Part shown: piece by piece, positions 43,831 through 57,300 of the stretch
Layout: the number at the start of each line of letters is the position of its first letter
Position numbering within the stretch: position 1 is the stretch's first letter
Source: Athripsodes cinereus
Lineage: Eukaryota > Arthropoda > Insecta > Trichoptera > Leptoceridae
Direction: 5' to 3'
Assembly: GCA_947579605.1 (NCBI GenBank)
Contig: OX388325.1
Span: 1,359,572-1,423,571, forward strand
DNA: 64,000 nucleotides
Translations under genes and position numbers: made by a program
The notes under the pieces: generated by a model
Told to the model about the DNA's origin: nothing
The model's input: the letters and a program-made list of their open reading frames with translations, nothing else
Database searches by the model: none

Positions 43831-44272
43831 TACTTGAAACTTCGCGCGATTTCATGTTGTCATGTTTTTTTTCTTTGTATACTAATTGTGCGCAATAAAG
43901 ATTATTATTATTATTGTTATTTCTATACGTTTTTTATAATAAAATACAAGTTGGGAGTATTATCTTAGTGTTAAATATTTTATCATAGTGATTTATTCAA
44001 TTATCTTGCCAGAAATGTACCTTGATACACAAATAAATGTCTTAATTATACTACCCCTAATATGAAATGAAATGTTTTTTATTTCCCTTCTAACAATTTT
44101 TCCACAATAATATATTATAAATGGACATCACATATTCACATACATTTATAGTCTTATCAGTATTTCTTCTTATCAAACTCATCATGGGCTCCCTATAGGG
44201 ATATAATAAGCTTTTGCGGTCTTTTTTCCACCTGAATGATATTATTTCTGATCAAAAACAATATGGCGGCAC

Positions 44273-44359
44273 TGTGACGTCACGGAGTCTGGTGAACTAT
44301 AATTACTTTCGCACCACAGATTATAATCTCATACACACATGGGACTCCGTGACGTCAAT
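44273..44359. repeat. Small inverted repeat with TGACGTCA
   Basis: TGACGTCACGGAGTC and GACTCCGTGACGTCA, about 57 bases apart. Confidence 0.6.
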
Positions 44360-44878
44360 AGCTGTCAAAAGCCATTTTACGTGTTTTGCTAAACGTCAAA
44401 AAAATTTGGAAATTCTCCATAATTTAGATATTAAAAAAAAAAATAACTGACATATTTACGTTTTCCGACCTCAAATTTACTTAATTCGATCATTTTTATT
44501 AAAATCCCCCACGACTGCAAGTGGCCAATTACAGAGATTCTGTATAATGAATCTCAATTACGTACTAGAAATGTGGTAGAAAGGTGCTTCGGTGTTCGGA
44601 AACGGAGATTTCCTGCACTTTTTATATTCTTGAGGCTGTTATTAATGCGTGTAATTGACAGCGACAGCGATACTGCGCAACATTTGCAGGCTGAACAGCG
44701 ACGATGATCCTCCACCATAATATATGAACATCACCAAAATGCCGAAGTCAGAGATGAAGAAACATCGCGTAGTGAAGACTTATCAAGTCAAACAGAAGAG
44801 GATAACAGACAGGACTTAATAAATAATTGTTTCGCAAGTTTATAAAAATCAATTTTATTATTATTATTAAAAAAAAAC

Positions 44879-44884
44879 TTTATT
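44879..44884 (-). terminator. Candidate poly(A) signal of Myb/SANT-like gene
   Basis: AATAAA on the minus strand about 90 bases past the TAA. Similar motifs occur in LINE tails, so the assignment is tentative. Confidence 0.4.
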
Positions 44885-44974
44885 TCAAATATCGTGAATT
44901 ACACATATCACAATATCATGTAAGAAAATGAATGATGAGTAACGTTAACACACTAAACGTTTAAGTGTGTGCCG

Positions 44975-45392
44975 TTACGCATTTTCCTTCTGTAATAATG
45001 ACAATTTGTATTCATAATACTTAGTAATGGCATTATTTCTATTAATTTTAGAAATCTCTAATTCAGTTAGATTGCTTTTCTTCTTTAACTTTTTGCTAAC
45101 TGGAGTTTTCAGTGATGCTGGTGTACATGTTTTACACTTCGAACATGAAGCTTCCCCATCATCTTTGGGGAGTGGTGATGGTGAGTTTTGAGTCTCTTGT
45201 GTAATATTTCCATTTTGCGAATCTTCCCGTAGTTGTAATGGATCTGTTAATACCTCCAAATCTATCTCCTGTGTGGTCTGTACATCACTCTGTAATGGGC
45301 TCCCTATCCCGCAACAAGTTATTTTGTTCAGAGCAATTACCTTGTCCAATATCGGATCCTCAAAAATTTGGAATGGGCCATCTCCAGTATCT
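44975..45392 (-). CDS. Myb/SANT-like gene exon 3 (C-terminus)
   Basis: Starts by completing Arg (AG|A), then DTGDGPFQIFEDPILDKVI, a CSKCKTC cysteine cluster, KKLKKKS, and a helix ending KLSLLQKENA with TAA at 44975. Acceptor TTTGCAG. The junction reads through as NANR-DTGDGP, the order usual in this family. Confidence 0.8.
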
Positions 45393-48300
45393 CTGCAAAA
45401 TATATGAGTACACAGTTAAAGAGCCGACGATTACAATCACAAAATACAGTATTACTACAATAAGATCTTATGTACAGTGAGGAGTTATACTACCGACTTT
45501 CAAAGTTTAACGCACAAAGGGCAGCCTTTAAGCCACGTTTAAGCGGAGACACTATGGCGGAATAGATATTATAGAACAGTTAGGTTAGAATGAATGAATT
45601 ATTGCGTACTTAATAAAAACAAATTGTTAACTATTGCTTAGTCTTATGTGGGCATTTTCAAATTTTTTTGCTTCGTTACGTAGTGGAACTTAAAAAAATA
45701 TGTGTAACAAATTATGCCTGATTTTGTATTTAAAATATATATACATACAACAGTAACGGACGTGAGAAATCAATTACTTTTAAGTTTTGTGTTTTCTTTT
45801 TGTCAGGAAATGCGTTTTCGTGAAGCAATATCTCAAGAAATTTCCATTACATCACACAATTCAACGGGGTTTTAAATAAAAACATTTTAGTGAATAGTTG
45901 TCGAAAGTATTTAATATAGTTATAATCACAACATTCTTTAAGAAAATATATAATTTTATTAGGAAAATAACGTAAAATGTCACATTTTCTGTCCAATTGG
46001 TCCATTACGTTACGTTTTGTACTATACAGTAATGAGTTTTCTTATATTCTACACTAATTATGGCAAATTTGTTGGTGATTTGCATTTTCCAACAACAATT
46101 CAGTTCACATACTATATTTTATATATTACAATAATAGACCATTAAAGGATGACGTCACAGAAAAATCATTGAGGGGCATCAGGCATCCCAACACAACACA
46201 TTCACAGTGTTTACGGTGTAATATTAGGTGGGACGCCTAAAGAATAGATAGGTACCTAATAATCAAAAAACTGTCAGTGTCGATTTTGTTATTATTTTGT
46301 CGTCTGACTTTCTTTTTTTTCTCTTATGGCATAACATCCTACAAGGATAATTTGCGCAATCTGATTGTTTGCCCCCCAAGCAAAAGCAAATCCATAGACA
46401 AAACCACGTGACCTTTAATGGTCTATACAGTTGTATCAGTTGTTGGAATAAAATCTAAAAAAAATAGTCGGAGATATAATAGGACAGTCTCTCTTGTCTT
46501 TTTTTTTTCTCTCTTAAAATATAATATATGATGAATTGTATGGCCATAACATCCAACGGGATGAGCCGCCATATAAAAAAAAATATATATCTCTCGTTAC
46601 GTAATGGAAAAGTAAAGCTAACGTCGCATGGTAATAATATTCATTAATTATATCAGTCGAAATTCCGAGATAAGTTTTTTGTTTTTTTTTTATATATTTT
46701 ATTTATTTATTTTATTTATTTATTCACGGCTTTCGCCTTTTACATGTTAATAAAGAGAAAAAAAATAATAACAACAATTAAATCCAAAATACTACTACTA
46801 CTACTATACCATCACGGCATATCCCACAAGTGGGGTAGCCAGCAGACCAGCTGCATGTAAGAAACATGGAAGCTGTCCTCTTCGTGCCAATATAAAATCA
46901 AGACATTCAGGATGGGTGGCAAATCTCATCGCTGAATTTAAGGTGTACAATGTCTTAATTTTTTCGAACACCTGCCTTTTACAGGACACTCGAAAACTTA
47001 CGGAGAAGAGTGGGAGACCAATTCTTTACCGGGTGCTCCACGGGATAAAAAACATTAATTAAATCCAAAATAATATAAACAATAAGTAAAAAATGATAAT
47101 AGCAATTATATTCATATGTCAGTTTATAAAAAGTAATATTATGATCTCGTATGCAATGTCAAAAAATATACACACACACACAAACACATACATACACACA
47201 CACATATAAAATCATTGTGTACAGAGAGCAAGTAATAAAAATAATATTTTGTATAAAAGTCAAAAGTATTAGTACATCAATTAAATTATTTGTACTAGTC
47301 AGTAATAATTAATCAGTCAATAATTAATGGTTATTCTTATTCGCACGGCGTGCGAATAATATTTCTTCCTTATTCGCACACTACCGTGCGAATAAGAGGT
47401 AAATATTATTCGCACGGCGCAGTTATATCAATGATGTCATCAGTTATATCAAGGATGCTCAATGTCGCCAGCTCTCTTTAACTGCTATATACAGCGAGCC
47501 ATTGATGACCTGAGAGAAGAAATGAAGAACTGGACAGGAGTCAAAATAAATGGGAAAAAGGTCGACATGATCAGATATGCTGACGACATAGCACTGCTCG
47601 CAGACTCCGAGATGGAGCTGAACGAAGCCTTAGGAAAAATGGAAAGCATTCTGTTGTCAAAGTACAACATGAAAATAAATAAAGAAAAAACAAAATGTAT
47701 GGTCGTCGGAAGAGAGGAAGCGACTGCGAACATTGCCATAAATGGAGTGAGCATCAAACAAGTAAGTGAGTTCGTGTACCTGGGCAGCAGAATAAACCAG
47801 GATGGACGCTCCAAATCGGAAATTGTAAGCAGAATAAACCAGGCAAGGATTGCCTTTAACAAAAAATCAAAGATATTGGAATCCCCAAATATTGACTTAA
47901 GCGTAAGGAAGAATCTTACTAAAGCCTTTGTATGGAGCATTCTGCTTTATGGTTGTGAGACATGGACCATCAGCAAGAGTGAAAGCGGACGGTTGGCGGC
48001 CTTTGAGATGTGGTGCTACAGACGCATGCTCAAGATCCATTGGTCGGAGCACGTCGAAAATGAAGAAGTATTAAACAGGGTAGGCGAAAAAAGGCAACTC
48101 CTTAAGAGAATCAGCCAACAACGAGCTAACTGGATTGGCCACAACATCAGGCATCCAGGACTACTCATCGCCATCGCAGAGGGTAAGACCGAGGGGACAA
48201 ATGGCAGAGGCCGTCCAAGAGACGCATATATGGACCAACTGAAGAGAGACATGAACTGTGGCTCATACGTAGGGCTAAAAAGACTGGCTGAGAATAGAGA

Positions 48301-51300
48301 CGAATGGAGAAGAAAAACCAAACTCGTTGCAGACCAATCCAGTGGATTGTAACTCATTATATATAGTTATATCAAGCCAAAGTGACATACGTCGAGAGTA
48401 TGATAATTTTTAATTTTTTTATTTGTTACTCTTAATTTCGATTTGTAACAATCAACCTTTATGTATCTATATCGTTAAACTAAAAACTAAGTGTATATAG
48501 TAATTTTTCATCATTTTATCAGACTATTTGGCGTGTTTTCTTATATATTTTGACATAAAAACACTCCAAGTGTAATATTTGTATGAAAAAAATTCTTGAT
48601 ATTTTTATTTGTTAGTCTTAATTTCGATCTGCAACAATCAACCTTTATGTATCTACATCTTAAAACTAATAAGTATGTGTATTTAGTAATTTTTCATCAT
48701 TTTATCAGACTATTTGGCGTGTTTTCTTATATATTTTGACCTAAAAACACTCCAAGTGTAATATTTGTATGAAAAATATGTGAAATTTAGGAGGAGGAGG
48801 ACAATAACATGGCATCTTATAGAATTTGAACTGACAATTTTAAATTATAAATGTAGACAAGGCTATACTATACTATACCCTCACGCCGTGTCCCAGGTGG
48901 GGTAGGCAAAGAGAACGGAACGCCTTGTTGATCTTTCCTTACATATCTCTTTCGCTTCCTCTACATTCAACCAGTTTCTCATACATGCACGCCGATTCAT
49001 CTTACTTAAGACGCGACCGTCCTTGAGAATTTGATCCACGTGGTCAAGCCACGTAGTTCTTGGACATAGATTGGTTATAGATGTAGACAAGGCAATTGAA
49101 TGAAAAATGAAATACAAATACTATAAGATGTTTGGAGCAAGTGGACGAATATGTTTATTTAGGAAGTATGTTTGTAAGGGATGGTAGGTACGAAAGGGAC
49201 ATTGAAAAAAGAAAAGTGGCTGGTGCGAGAGTGAACGGTGCACTTCGATCTATTGTTAGCAATAGCAATGTCTCGAACATGGCTAAAATGCTGGTGCACA
49301 ACGCCATCCTCGTACCGACACTGATGTATGCAAGCGAGACTTGGACATGGCTGAAGAAGGACAAGAGTGGAATAAATGCAGTGGAGATGCGATCACTGAG
49401 AAGAATCGTAGGTAAAACATTGCGTGATAGAGTAAGAAATGAGGATATTAGAAGAATGAGTGGATGCAAGAGGAGTGTTGTTGATAGAATGCGTGTAAAT
49501 AAATTGAGATGGTTTGGTCATGTGGAGCGAATGGATGGTGTAAGATTGACGAAGAGGGTGTATTTAGCTGAAAGAGAGGGTGTGAGGAAACGCGGGCGTC
49601 CGAGAACCACGTGGCTTAACCACGTGGATCAAATTCTCAAGGACGGTCGCGTGTTAAGTAAGAGGAATCGGCGTGCATGTATGAGAAACTGGATGAATGT
49701 AGAGGAAGCGAAAGAAGTATGTAAGGATAGAGCGACATGGCGTTCCGTTCTCTCTGCCTACCCCACCTGGGACACGGCGTGAGGGTAAAGTATAGTATAA
49801 GATGTTACTGTAAGATGAAATTTTCATTAATAGGTACTATATATTACCTACCTTTTTCCAAGAATTTCTCCTAACTAATACTTACAATAATAATATCCTA
49901 TTTGGTTCTTAGTGAAAATGTTGTACCATTCTTAAGAGTATTTCCAATGCAACATGTACCTAATTTATTTATTTATTTATAATAATATAGGTACACGGCT
50001 TACGCCTTTTATACACAGTGTTTATAAATAATAGTACCTACAATACTACTACCATATCATATCATAATTCAAAATAAATCAGTTATGGGTAATTGTCTTT
50101 CTAAGGTGTCAGATATGATAATAAACTCTTATAAATATGCTAAAAGAGTGAAGAATGAGGATATCAGGAAAATGAGCGGATGCGAGAAGAGTGTTGTGGA
50201 TAGAAGGCGTGTAAATAAGTTACGATGGTTTGGACATGTTGAGCGAATGCAAGATGAAAGAATGACGAAGAGGACGTATAAAAGATGAGGTGCGAGGAAG
50301 CGCGGAAGGCCAAGAACCACGTTGCTTGAGCACGTGGATCAAATCCTAAAGAACGGCCGCGTGTTGAGTAAGAGAAATCGGCGAACATATGTGAGAAACT
50401 GGATGAATGTGGAGGAAGCGAAAGAAGTTTGTAAGGATTGATCTATACGGCGTTCCGGTCTCTCTGCCTACCCCTCCGGGGACACGGCGTGAGGGTATAG
50501 ATAGATATAGATAGATTATATGCTCAATACATAGTGTACGGCCCTCCTTGCCTTTGCTGCGGGTCACCATCGAACCATCTGAAGCGCACCCCGTGCTAGC
50601 ACCCACACTAGCATACGTCATTGTTTCCACCAAGGAAGCCGTTCTGAGGAGGGACCATGCTCCATGCACCCACAGGTGGTCCGCCTGCTCGGAGGTAACA
50701 CACAGATGACACAGACACTGGTATATTTCACAATTTCACAATTTTTTGATACAAATATAACACTTGGAGTGTTTTTAGGTTAAAATATATAAGAAAACAC
50801 GCCAAATAGTCTGATAAAATGATGAAAAATTACTATATACACATAGTTATTAGTTTTTCGATATAGATACATAAAGGTTGATTGTTAGAAATCGAAATTA
50901 AGAGTAACAAATACAAATTTAAAGATTTTTTTCATACAAATATTACACTTGGAGTGTTTTTAGGTCAAAATATATAAGAAAACACACCAAATAGTCTCAT
51001 AAAAGGATGAAAATTACTATATACACATACTTATTAGTTTTAAGATGTAGATACATAAAGGTTGATTGTTGCAGATCGAAATTAAGACTAACAAATAAAA
51101 ATATCAAGAATTTTTTTCATACAAATATTACACTTGGAGTGTTTTTATGTCAAAATATATAAGAAAACACGCCAAATAGTCTCTCAGGAATCAAATTCTC
51201 AAGGACGGTCGCGTCTTAAGTAAGATGAATCGGCGTGCATGTATGAGAAACTGGTTGAATGTAGAGGAAGCGAAAGAGATGTGTAAGGAAAGATCAACAA

Positions 51301-54300
51301 GGCGTTCCGTTCTCTTTGCCTACCCCACCTGGGACACGGCGTGAGGGTATAGTATAGTATAGCCTTGTCTACATTTATAATTTAAAATTGTCAGTTCAAA
51401 TTCTATAAGATGCCATGTTATTGTCCTCCTCCTCCTAAATTTCACAATTTTTTCATACAAATATTACACTTGGAGTGTTTTTAGGCTAAAATATATAAGA
51501 AAACACGCCAAATAGTCTGATAAAATTATGAAAAATTACTATATACACATAGTTATTAGTTTTACGATATAGATATAAAAATGTTGATTGTTACAGGCCG
51601 AAATTAAGACTTATAATTTAAAAAAATAAAAAAATATATCATTCTCTTGACGTATGTCACTTTGGCTTGATATGGCTGCGCCGTGCGAATAATATTTACC
51701 TCTTATTCGCACGGTAGTGTGCGAATAAGGATGAAATATTATTCGCACGCCGTGCGAATAAGACCAACCATAATTAATACTAGATCAGGCATGGGCAAAC
51801 TGCGGCCCGCCGGGTATTTCCTGTGGCCCGCAAGTAATATAATATTTTTTTTCAATAATCACGTTTTTGTCTTCTAACGACTTTTTAAACAAAGATTAAA
51901 AATAATAGTCGGTACAAATACCCGTTACATATTTAGAAAAAGATACTGTGAGAATATATTCTTGATATTTTACTTTTTGCCCGCCGATAATTATGAATTT
52001 TTGAATTTGGCACTTCATCCTAATAGTTTGCCCCCCCCTGTACTAGATAATTGTCATCAAATGTACATGAAACAATCAATAGAATGCAAGAGAAAACAAA
52101 AAGTAAGACCCATCCTCAATGACTCTCGACTCACCCATTGTCAGTTTTACAGTTTAGTGTAGTATTTAATTACGTCAGATTTGTACTTGGAGAAACTGTC
52201 GCCAATGACATCTGCGTGACCCTCCACCAAATTACCCAGTCTATGGATACGCATCATAGAGGAATGAAACATAATAATAATATATAAAATTATTTCTAGT
52301 GTATTGCCCTTGAAACAGTGATGTTTGCCCAGTAGATCTAGTCGGGATATGAAATAGACCATTAAAGGTCACGTGGTCTTGTCTATGGATTTGCTTTTGC
52401 TTGGGGGGCAAACAGTCAGATTGCGCAAATCATCCTTGTTGGATGTTATGCCATAAGGGAAATAAAAGAAAGTCAGACGACAAAATAATAACAAAATCGA
52501 CACTGACAATTTTTTTGATTATTAGGTATTCTTTAGGCGTTCCACCTAATATTACACCATAATCGTCTGTTGTGTTGGGAAGCCTGTTGCCCCTCAATGA
52601 TTATTCTGTGACGTCATCCTTTAATGGTCTATTGGACGAGTTCGAGCAGTTCTGAAGAGTCTATTTAAGATTTTTTTTTTTATTTTTTATATGAACATTT
52701 TTTTATGTAAAAAATGTTTAATATAAAACAAATTTTTAATTATCATAACTGAATATAAAGCAAATACAAAACTAGTTTTTGTATATAAAACCAATTTTTA
52801 CCTATCGAGATTATCAATTTTTTATTTATTTATGTTATATTTTTACAATGTACACCGGATCAGACAGTCAATTATAGAACATAACAACAAAATGAAAAAA
52901 ACAAAAAGTGGACCAGCGAAGATCCTAAATTTACCTGAGCAGTCTTAAAAAATCATCAAAGTTAAATGAATCATTAACAAATAACTTCTTGAATTGGTCG
53001 TAGACTTTTTTGTGTTTGATGTTGAAGCTATGTCTTGGTTTCTCTACAACTTGTTGATTTTCATTAGGGATGCTTTTATCATTTTGTTTGGCACCGGAGT
53101 TCAGCTTTCTTTCTTTCTGTCTTCTCTTTTGAAGTCTCCACACCATTCGTTTGTTTATTTTTTCTTCATCAGATAATTCTTTGATCTTTTTTTGCCTTAA
53201 TGTTATTCTCGCTACTTCTTTCTTTTTATGCGTTTCGTATTTTTCGAGATTATGTTTTAGCTTCTCCCTGTATCGTTTTGCCCTTTCTGCGGGAGTCGGA
53301 GCCATTGCTTATTCTGAAAAAAGTGATAACAAGTAAGCCCCTATTCTTTAATTGAGTTTCATTACTAAAATATATTGTATGGGAAAAATACATACATGTG
53401 CCCATTTTACTTTGCAAAATACAACGCTCTAAAAGCCTAAAACTATAATAAATTTTAACATTCAAGTGATATTCATTCAATGTGTGAATGTGTTTTGTGA
53501 TAAATGATGTTCATTTAGATTATAAATAAATATTACCCCCTATTGTATATTGGTTCAAACTAAAATAAGAACGTTACAAAATTAATTATATAATCAAGTT
53601 CACTTGAACTATAATTCGTATTCTATAATGTAATGTGTTCTTAAAACTAAAAGCGATAAAATTAGTTTGCCATAAACAAAATTATTTATTATGATTCTCA
53701 ATGTACTATATCGCTTTGGAGACTTACGTATAAATAAACGCGTGATGTGCAAGTTGACGTTTACAAACAAATTATTTATTAGAAGCGTATTTAACCCGGC
53801 ATCGCTCGGGTTTAATTAAATAGAAAACCTTGCGAATACATGGGTTAAAACAACAAAATCTTATTGAAAAAAAATGAAGCACGTGGATAAAAGAAGTAAA
53901 AAGCTCTTCTCAATGAGAAAACTTAATTTTTGACTCTCTACATGCCCATATTTAAGTAACAATAAATAGGTAGGTACCTACATCATAAAAAGCATTGCAA
54001 ATCTCTTCTTAATGAAAAATCTTGAAGTTTGATACCTCACATGCCCATATTTAGGTAAAAAAAAATAGGTAGGTACCTACATCGAAAAAAGTGCTAAAAA
54101 CCTCTTCCCAATGAAAAATCATGAAGTTTGATACCTCACATGCCCATATTTAGGTAAAAAATAGGTAGGTACCTACATCGAAAAAAGTGCTAAAAACCTC
54201 TTCCCAATGAAAAATCTTGAAGTTTGACGCCTCACATGCCCACATTTATGTAAAAAAATAATAAGTAGGTACCTACATGGAAAAAAGTACTAAAAACCTC

Positions 54301-57300
54301 GTCGCGATGAAAAAGCTTGAAGTTAAGAAATCCCACATATTGGTAGGTACCTACATGGAAAAAGTGCTAAAAACCTCTTCCAAATGAAAAATATGTGAGC
54401 TCGACACCCCGAACGCTCATATTTTATTTAGAAAAATAGGCGGGTACCTACGTGCAAAAACTACTAAAAACTTCATCTTAATGTAAAAACTCGAAGATTG
54501 TCATCCCAAATTTCTATAAGAAAAAAAGGGTAAATATCCCATTTCGCGAAAAAATTGTAGGCACATTAATGTTAAAATATAATTGTCCACATTCGAATTT
54601 GTATTTTTGGTTTGCAGTACATAAATGGGTATTTGAGAGATTTGCTATGAAATTAAAAAAAGTCAAGAATAAATTGTCACCTATGTACCTACTCTATATT
54701 CCCAAAAAAACCTTAAAAAATGGATTATCTGCATCCTTCAATATTCAAGAATATTTAACTATCAAATATTTCATAATACATGTAAAAAATATTAGGTGAA
54801 AATAAATAGGCTCCCACTCATTGAAAAATCATTTAACATTATTTATGGATTTTATAGGTTATTATTCTCTATTATTATTCTACAGTATAGTTTTCTATGG
54901 TTTCATAATGTCTTCCATTATGAAAATAGCCCAATATGTCAAAAATATGCAATTTTTATTCACGTAATTCAAGAGCTTTTCTCATTAGCAAACACAATAT
55001 TTTATTACGAAAATAAACCCTAATTATTTAGTTTCATAATTGTTGTGTTTATTGTTACATCCATTTTGAAATTAATTCAATACAATGAAAAATGTTTGAC
55101 TGTGAATATTTCTCTTTACTAAACCTTGCATATATTCTTCATACATTTTGTGGCTAATTTTGTGACATAGTCGCATTAAAATTAAAATATCTTTATCAAT
55201 ATGTAAGATATTTTAAATGTTTTTAGCCTTAAACCTGCCCAGAAGATGAGACCTCGTATAGAGTGTATTATTTTACTTCGGTCTTCCCTAATTTCCGAGT
55301 CCATTAAGGACATACGCACATACATACATACATACGAACGGACTCAAATATTTATGTGTGGATTATAGATATATGGATTTTAGATATTTCCGTTGAACGA
55401 GCTAGTAAAGATCGAATAGACATTTTTTTTTTTAGTTTATCATCCCTAGGTCCAACCGGACACTTGGAATCGTCAGTCAAAATAACAATTAGTACATGTA
55501 CATATCAAAAGCATAAAATTTTTCAGAGAGACGTCAGAGAACAATAATTGGTAAAATTTATTTCAAAATCAATGCTGATCAGAGTGTAAATGGCTCCGAA
55601 CAGCATTTCGTCAATTTATCTAAATAAAACAAATAATATAACATTGGAAAAACAGTATGATGAATAGGTGGAATCGAATGCTGGGCTAAGCGTAAAAGTT
55701 TTAGGCCAGCATTCACGTCGATGATTTTTATATGAAATATAATATTATAAATACAGTGAAGCAACCGAGACAACCAGAGGAATCACCGCGAATAATATAA
55801 ATGTGCGAATGTGCTCGCATTATAACAAAAACCCAAATATATCTTTTTTTAAATATATTTAAAAAAAATATTTAATACTTTATTATTTTCAAATAATTAT
55901 TTAATGAATTATAAATAATTATTAGGTTACGTAAACTTTTATAATAAAAATATCATCAGATGTCTATTAAGTCGGGTACAATTAGGTATGAACTATAATC
56001 TGTAACGTTTTGACATAAAACTGCACTAAAATTAACTAATATAGGTACTGTTATAGAATACCAAAATGAACTAATTTGTATATAAGTCAAATTAAGAACA
56101 ATTTTATAGTTTCTAGCAGGGGGGGGCAAACTTTTCGGATGAAGGGCCAAATTCAGAAATTCATAATTATCGGCGGGCCGCAAGTAAAATATAATTTTTA
56201 TATCTACCTACACCAGGGGTCGGCAACCTTTTGCAACAAATCTTACTTTTCACAATTCTGTTTCATATTAAAATTTCTCCCCCCCCTTCCCCCCGTCGCT
56301 AAATTTTCAAAATGGTATAGGAATTTGGAATATTACAAATTCCTCGGTTTTCTTAAAGAAAATTTTCTCACAGTACATTTTTCTAAATATGTAACGGGTA
56401 TTTGTACCGACTATTATTTTTAATTTATTTTCAATCTTTGTTGAAAAAGTCGTTGAAGATAAAAACGTGATCATTTTTTAAAATATTATATTACTCGCGG
56501 GCCGCAGGAAATACGCGGCGGGCCACATGCGGCCCGTGGGCCGCAGTTTGCCCATGCCTGGTTTATAGAATACCAATATAGACTAACTAAAATTGGAACG
56601 TAACTATTTTAGTTAGTGCACACTAAAAATGAAATAGAATCGAGGGTAGCATTTGTCGTTTTTGTTACACTTGATTGGCCTGACGTACTGATTTATGATT
56701 TACTAGCAATCACTTGAACCGTCTTCATAATAATAAATAAATATTGGACATCATAACGCCATCATAATAATTATTAACATCGTTTAATAAAGTCGGAAGA
56801 TTAAAATATTCAATGTAAGCTAGGCTTTACAATTCCATGACGTGACAGTTTTTTTCCACCAATACATAACGTTCCGTAATGGACGTGACGTATAAGTATC
56901 GATCTCTGTTCATCCACATGTTTACACCTTGTTAGTGAATATAAGGATGCATTCGACTTGTAATTCAAAATGAACAATATTTAATATGTAATTAGAGTCC
57001 AAAAGAAACAAATAAAACTCTTAACTTACCTTAGAAATCTGCGTTCGTAATGGAACACCAATTTTAGTGAGCAAGAACGTGGACCAGTTCCGTCACAAGA
57101 ATCTGCACAACCGACGTTTTTACATAATATAGCGGCATTCATAGATTAATATAATGTTGCCATTAATTATAATCGACACTCGATTTGACCAAAATAAGTA
57201 AAACAGAGGTTTAGAATGGCCGTGACGTAATAGGAATTCCACTTTTTGTGATTTGAAGGACAGGAAAAAAATACATATTTCTGGTTTGCTTTATGATATT

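Larger units (their letters stand above)
47340..51763. mobile_element. 4.4-kb foldback composite
   Basis: Both ends carry TTATTCGCACGGCGTGCGAA, a second inner TTATTCGCACACTACCG block, then TCAAGCCAAAGTGACATACG, in inverse orientation. Further in, a roughly 180-bp unit (GGCGTGTTTTCTTATATATT, CACTCCAAGTGTAATATTTG) occurs twice at the left and four or more times at the right, inverted. LINE pieces lie in both arms and the centre. No transposase frame. Confidence 0.75.

Noticed and set aside
47485..47940. 151-codon minus-strand frame
   Set aside because: Antisense shadow of the RTE reverse transcriptase frame.
49155..49469. 104-codon minus-strand frame
   Set aside because: Antisense shadow of the LINE family 2 frame.
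53930..54520. CRISPR array
   Set aside because: Units are about 95 bp, adjacent and diverged with no unique spacers, in an insect-type genome.
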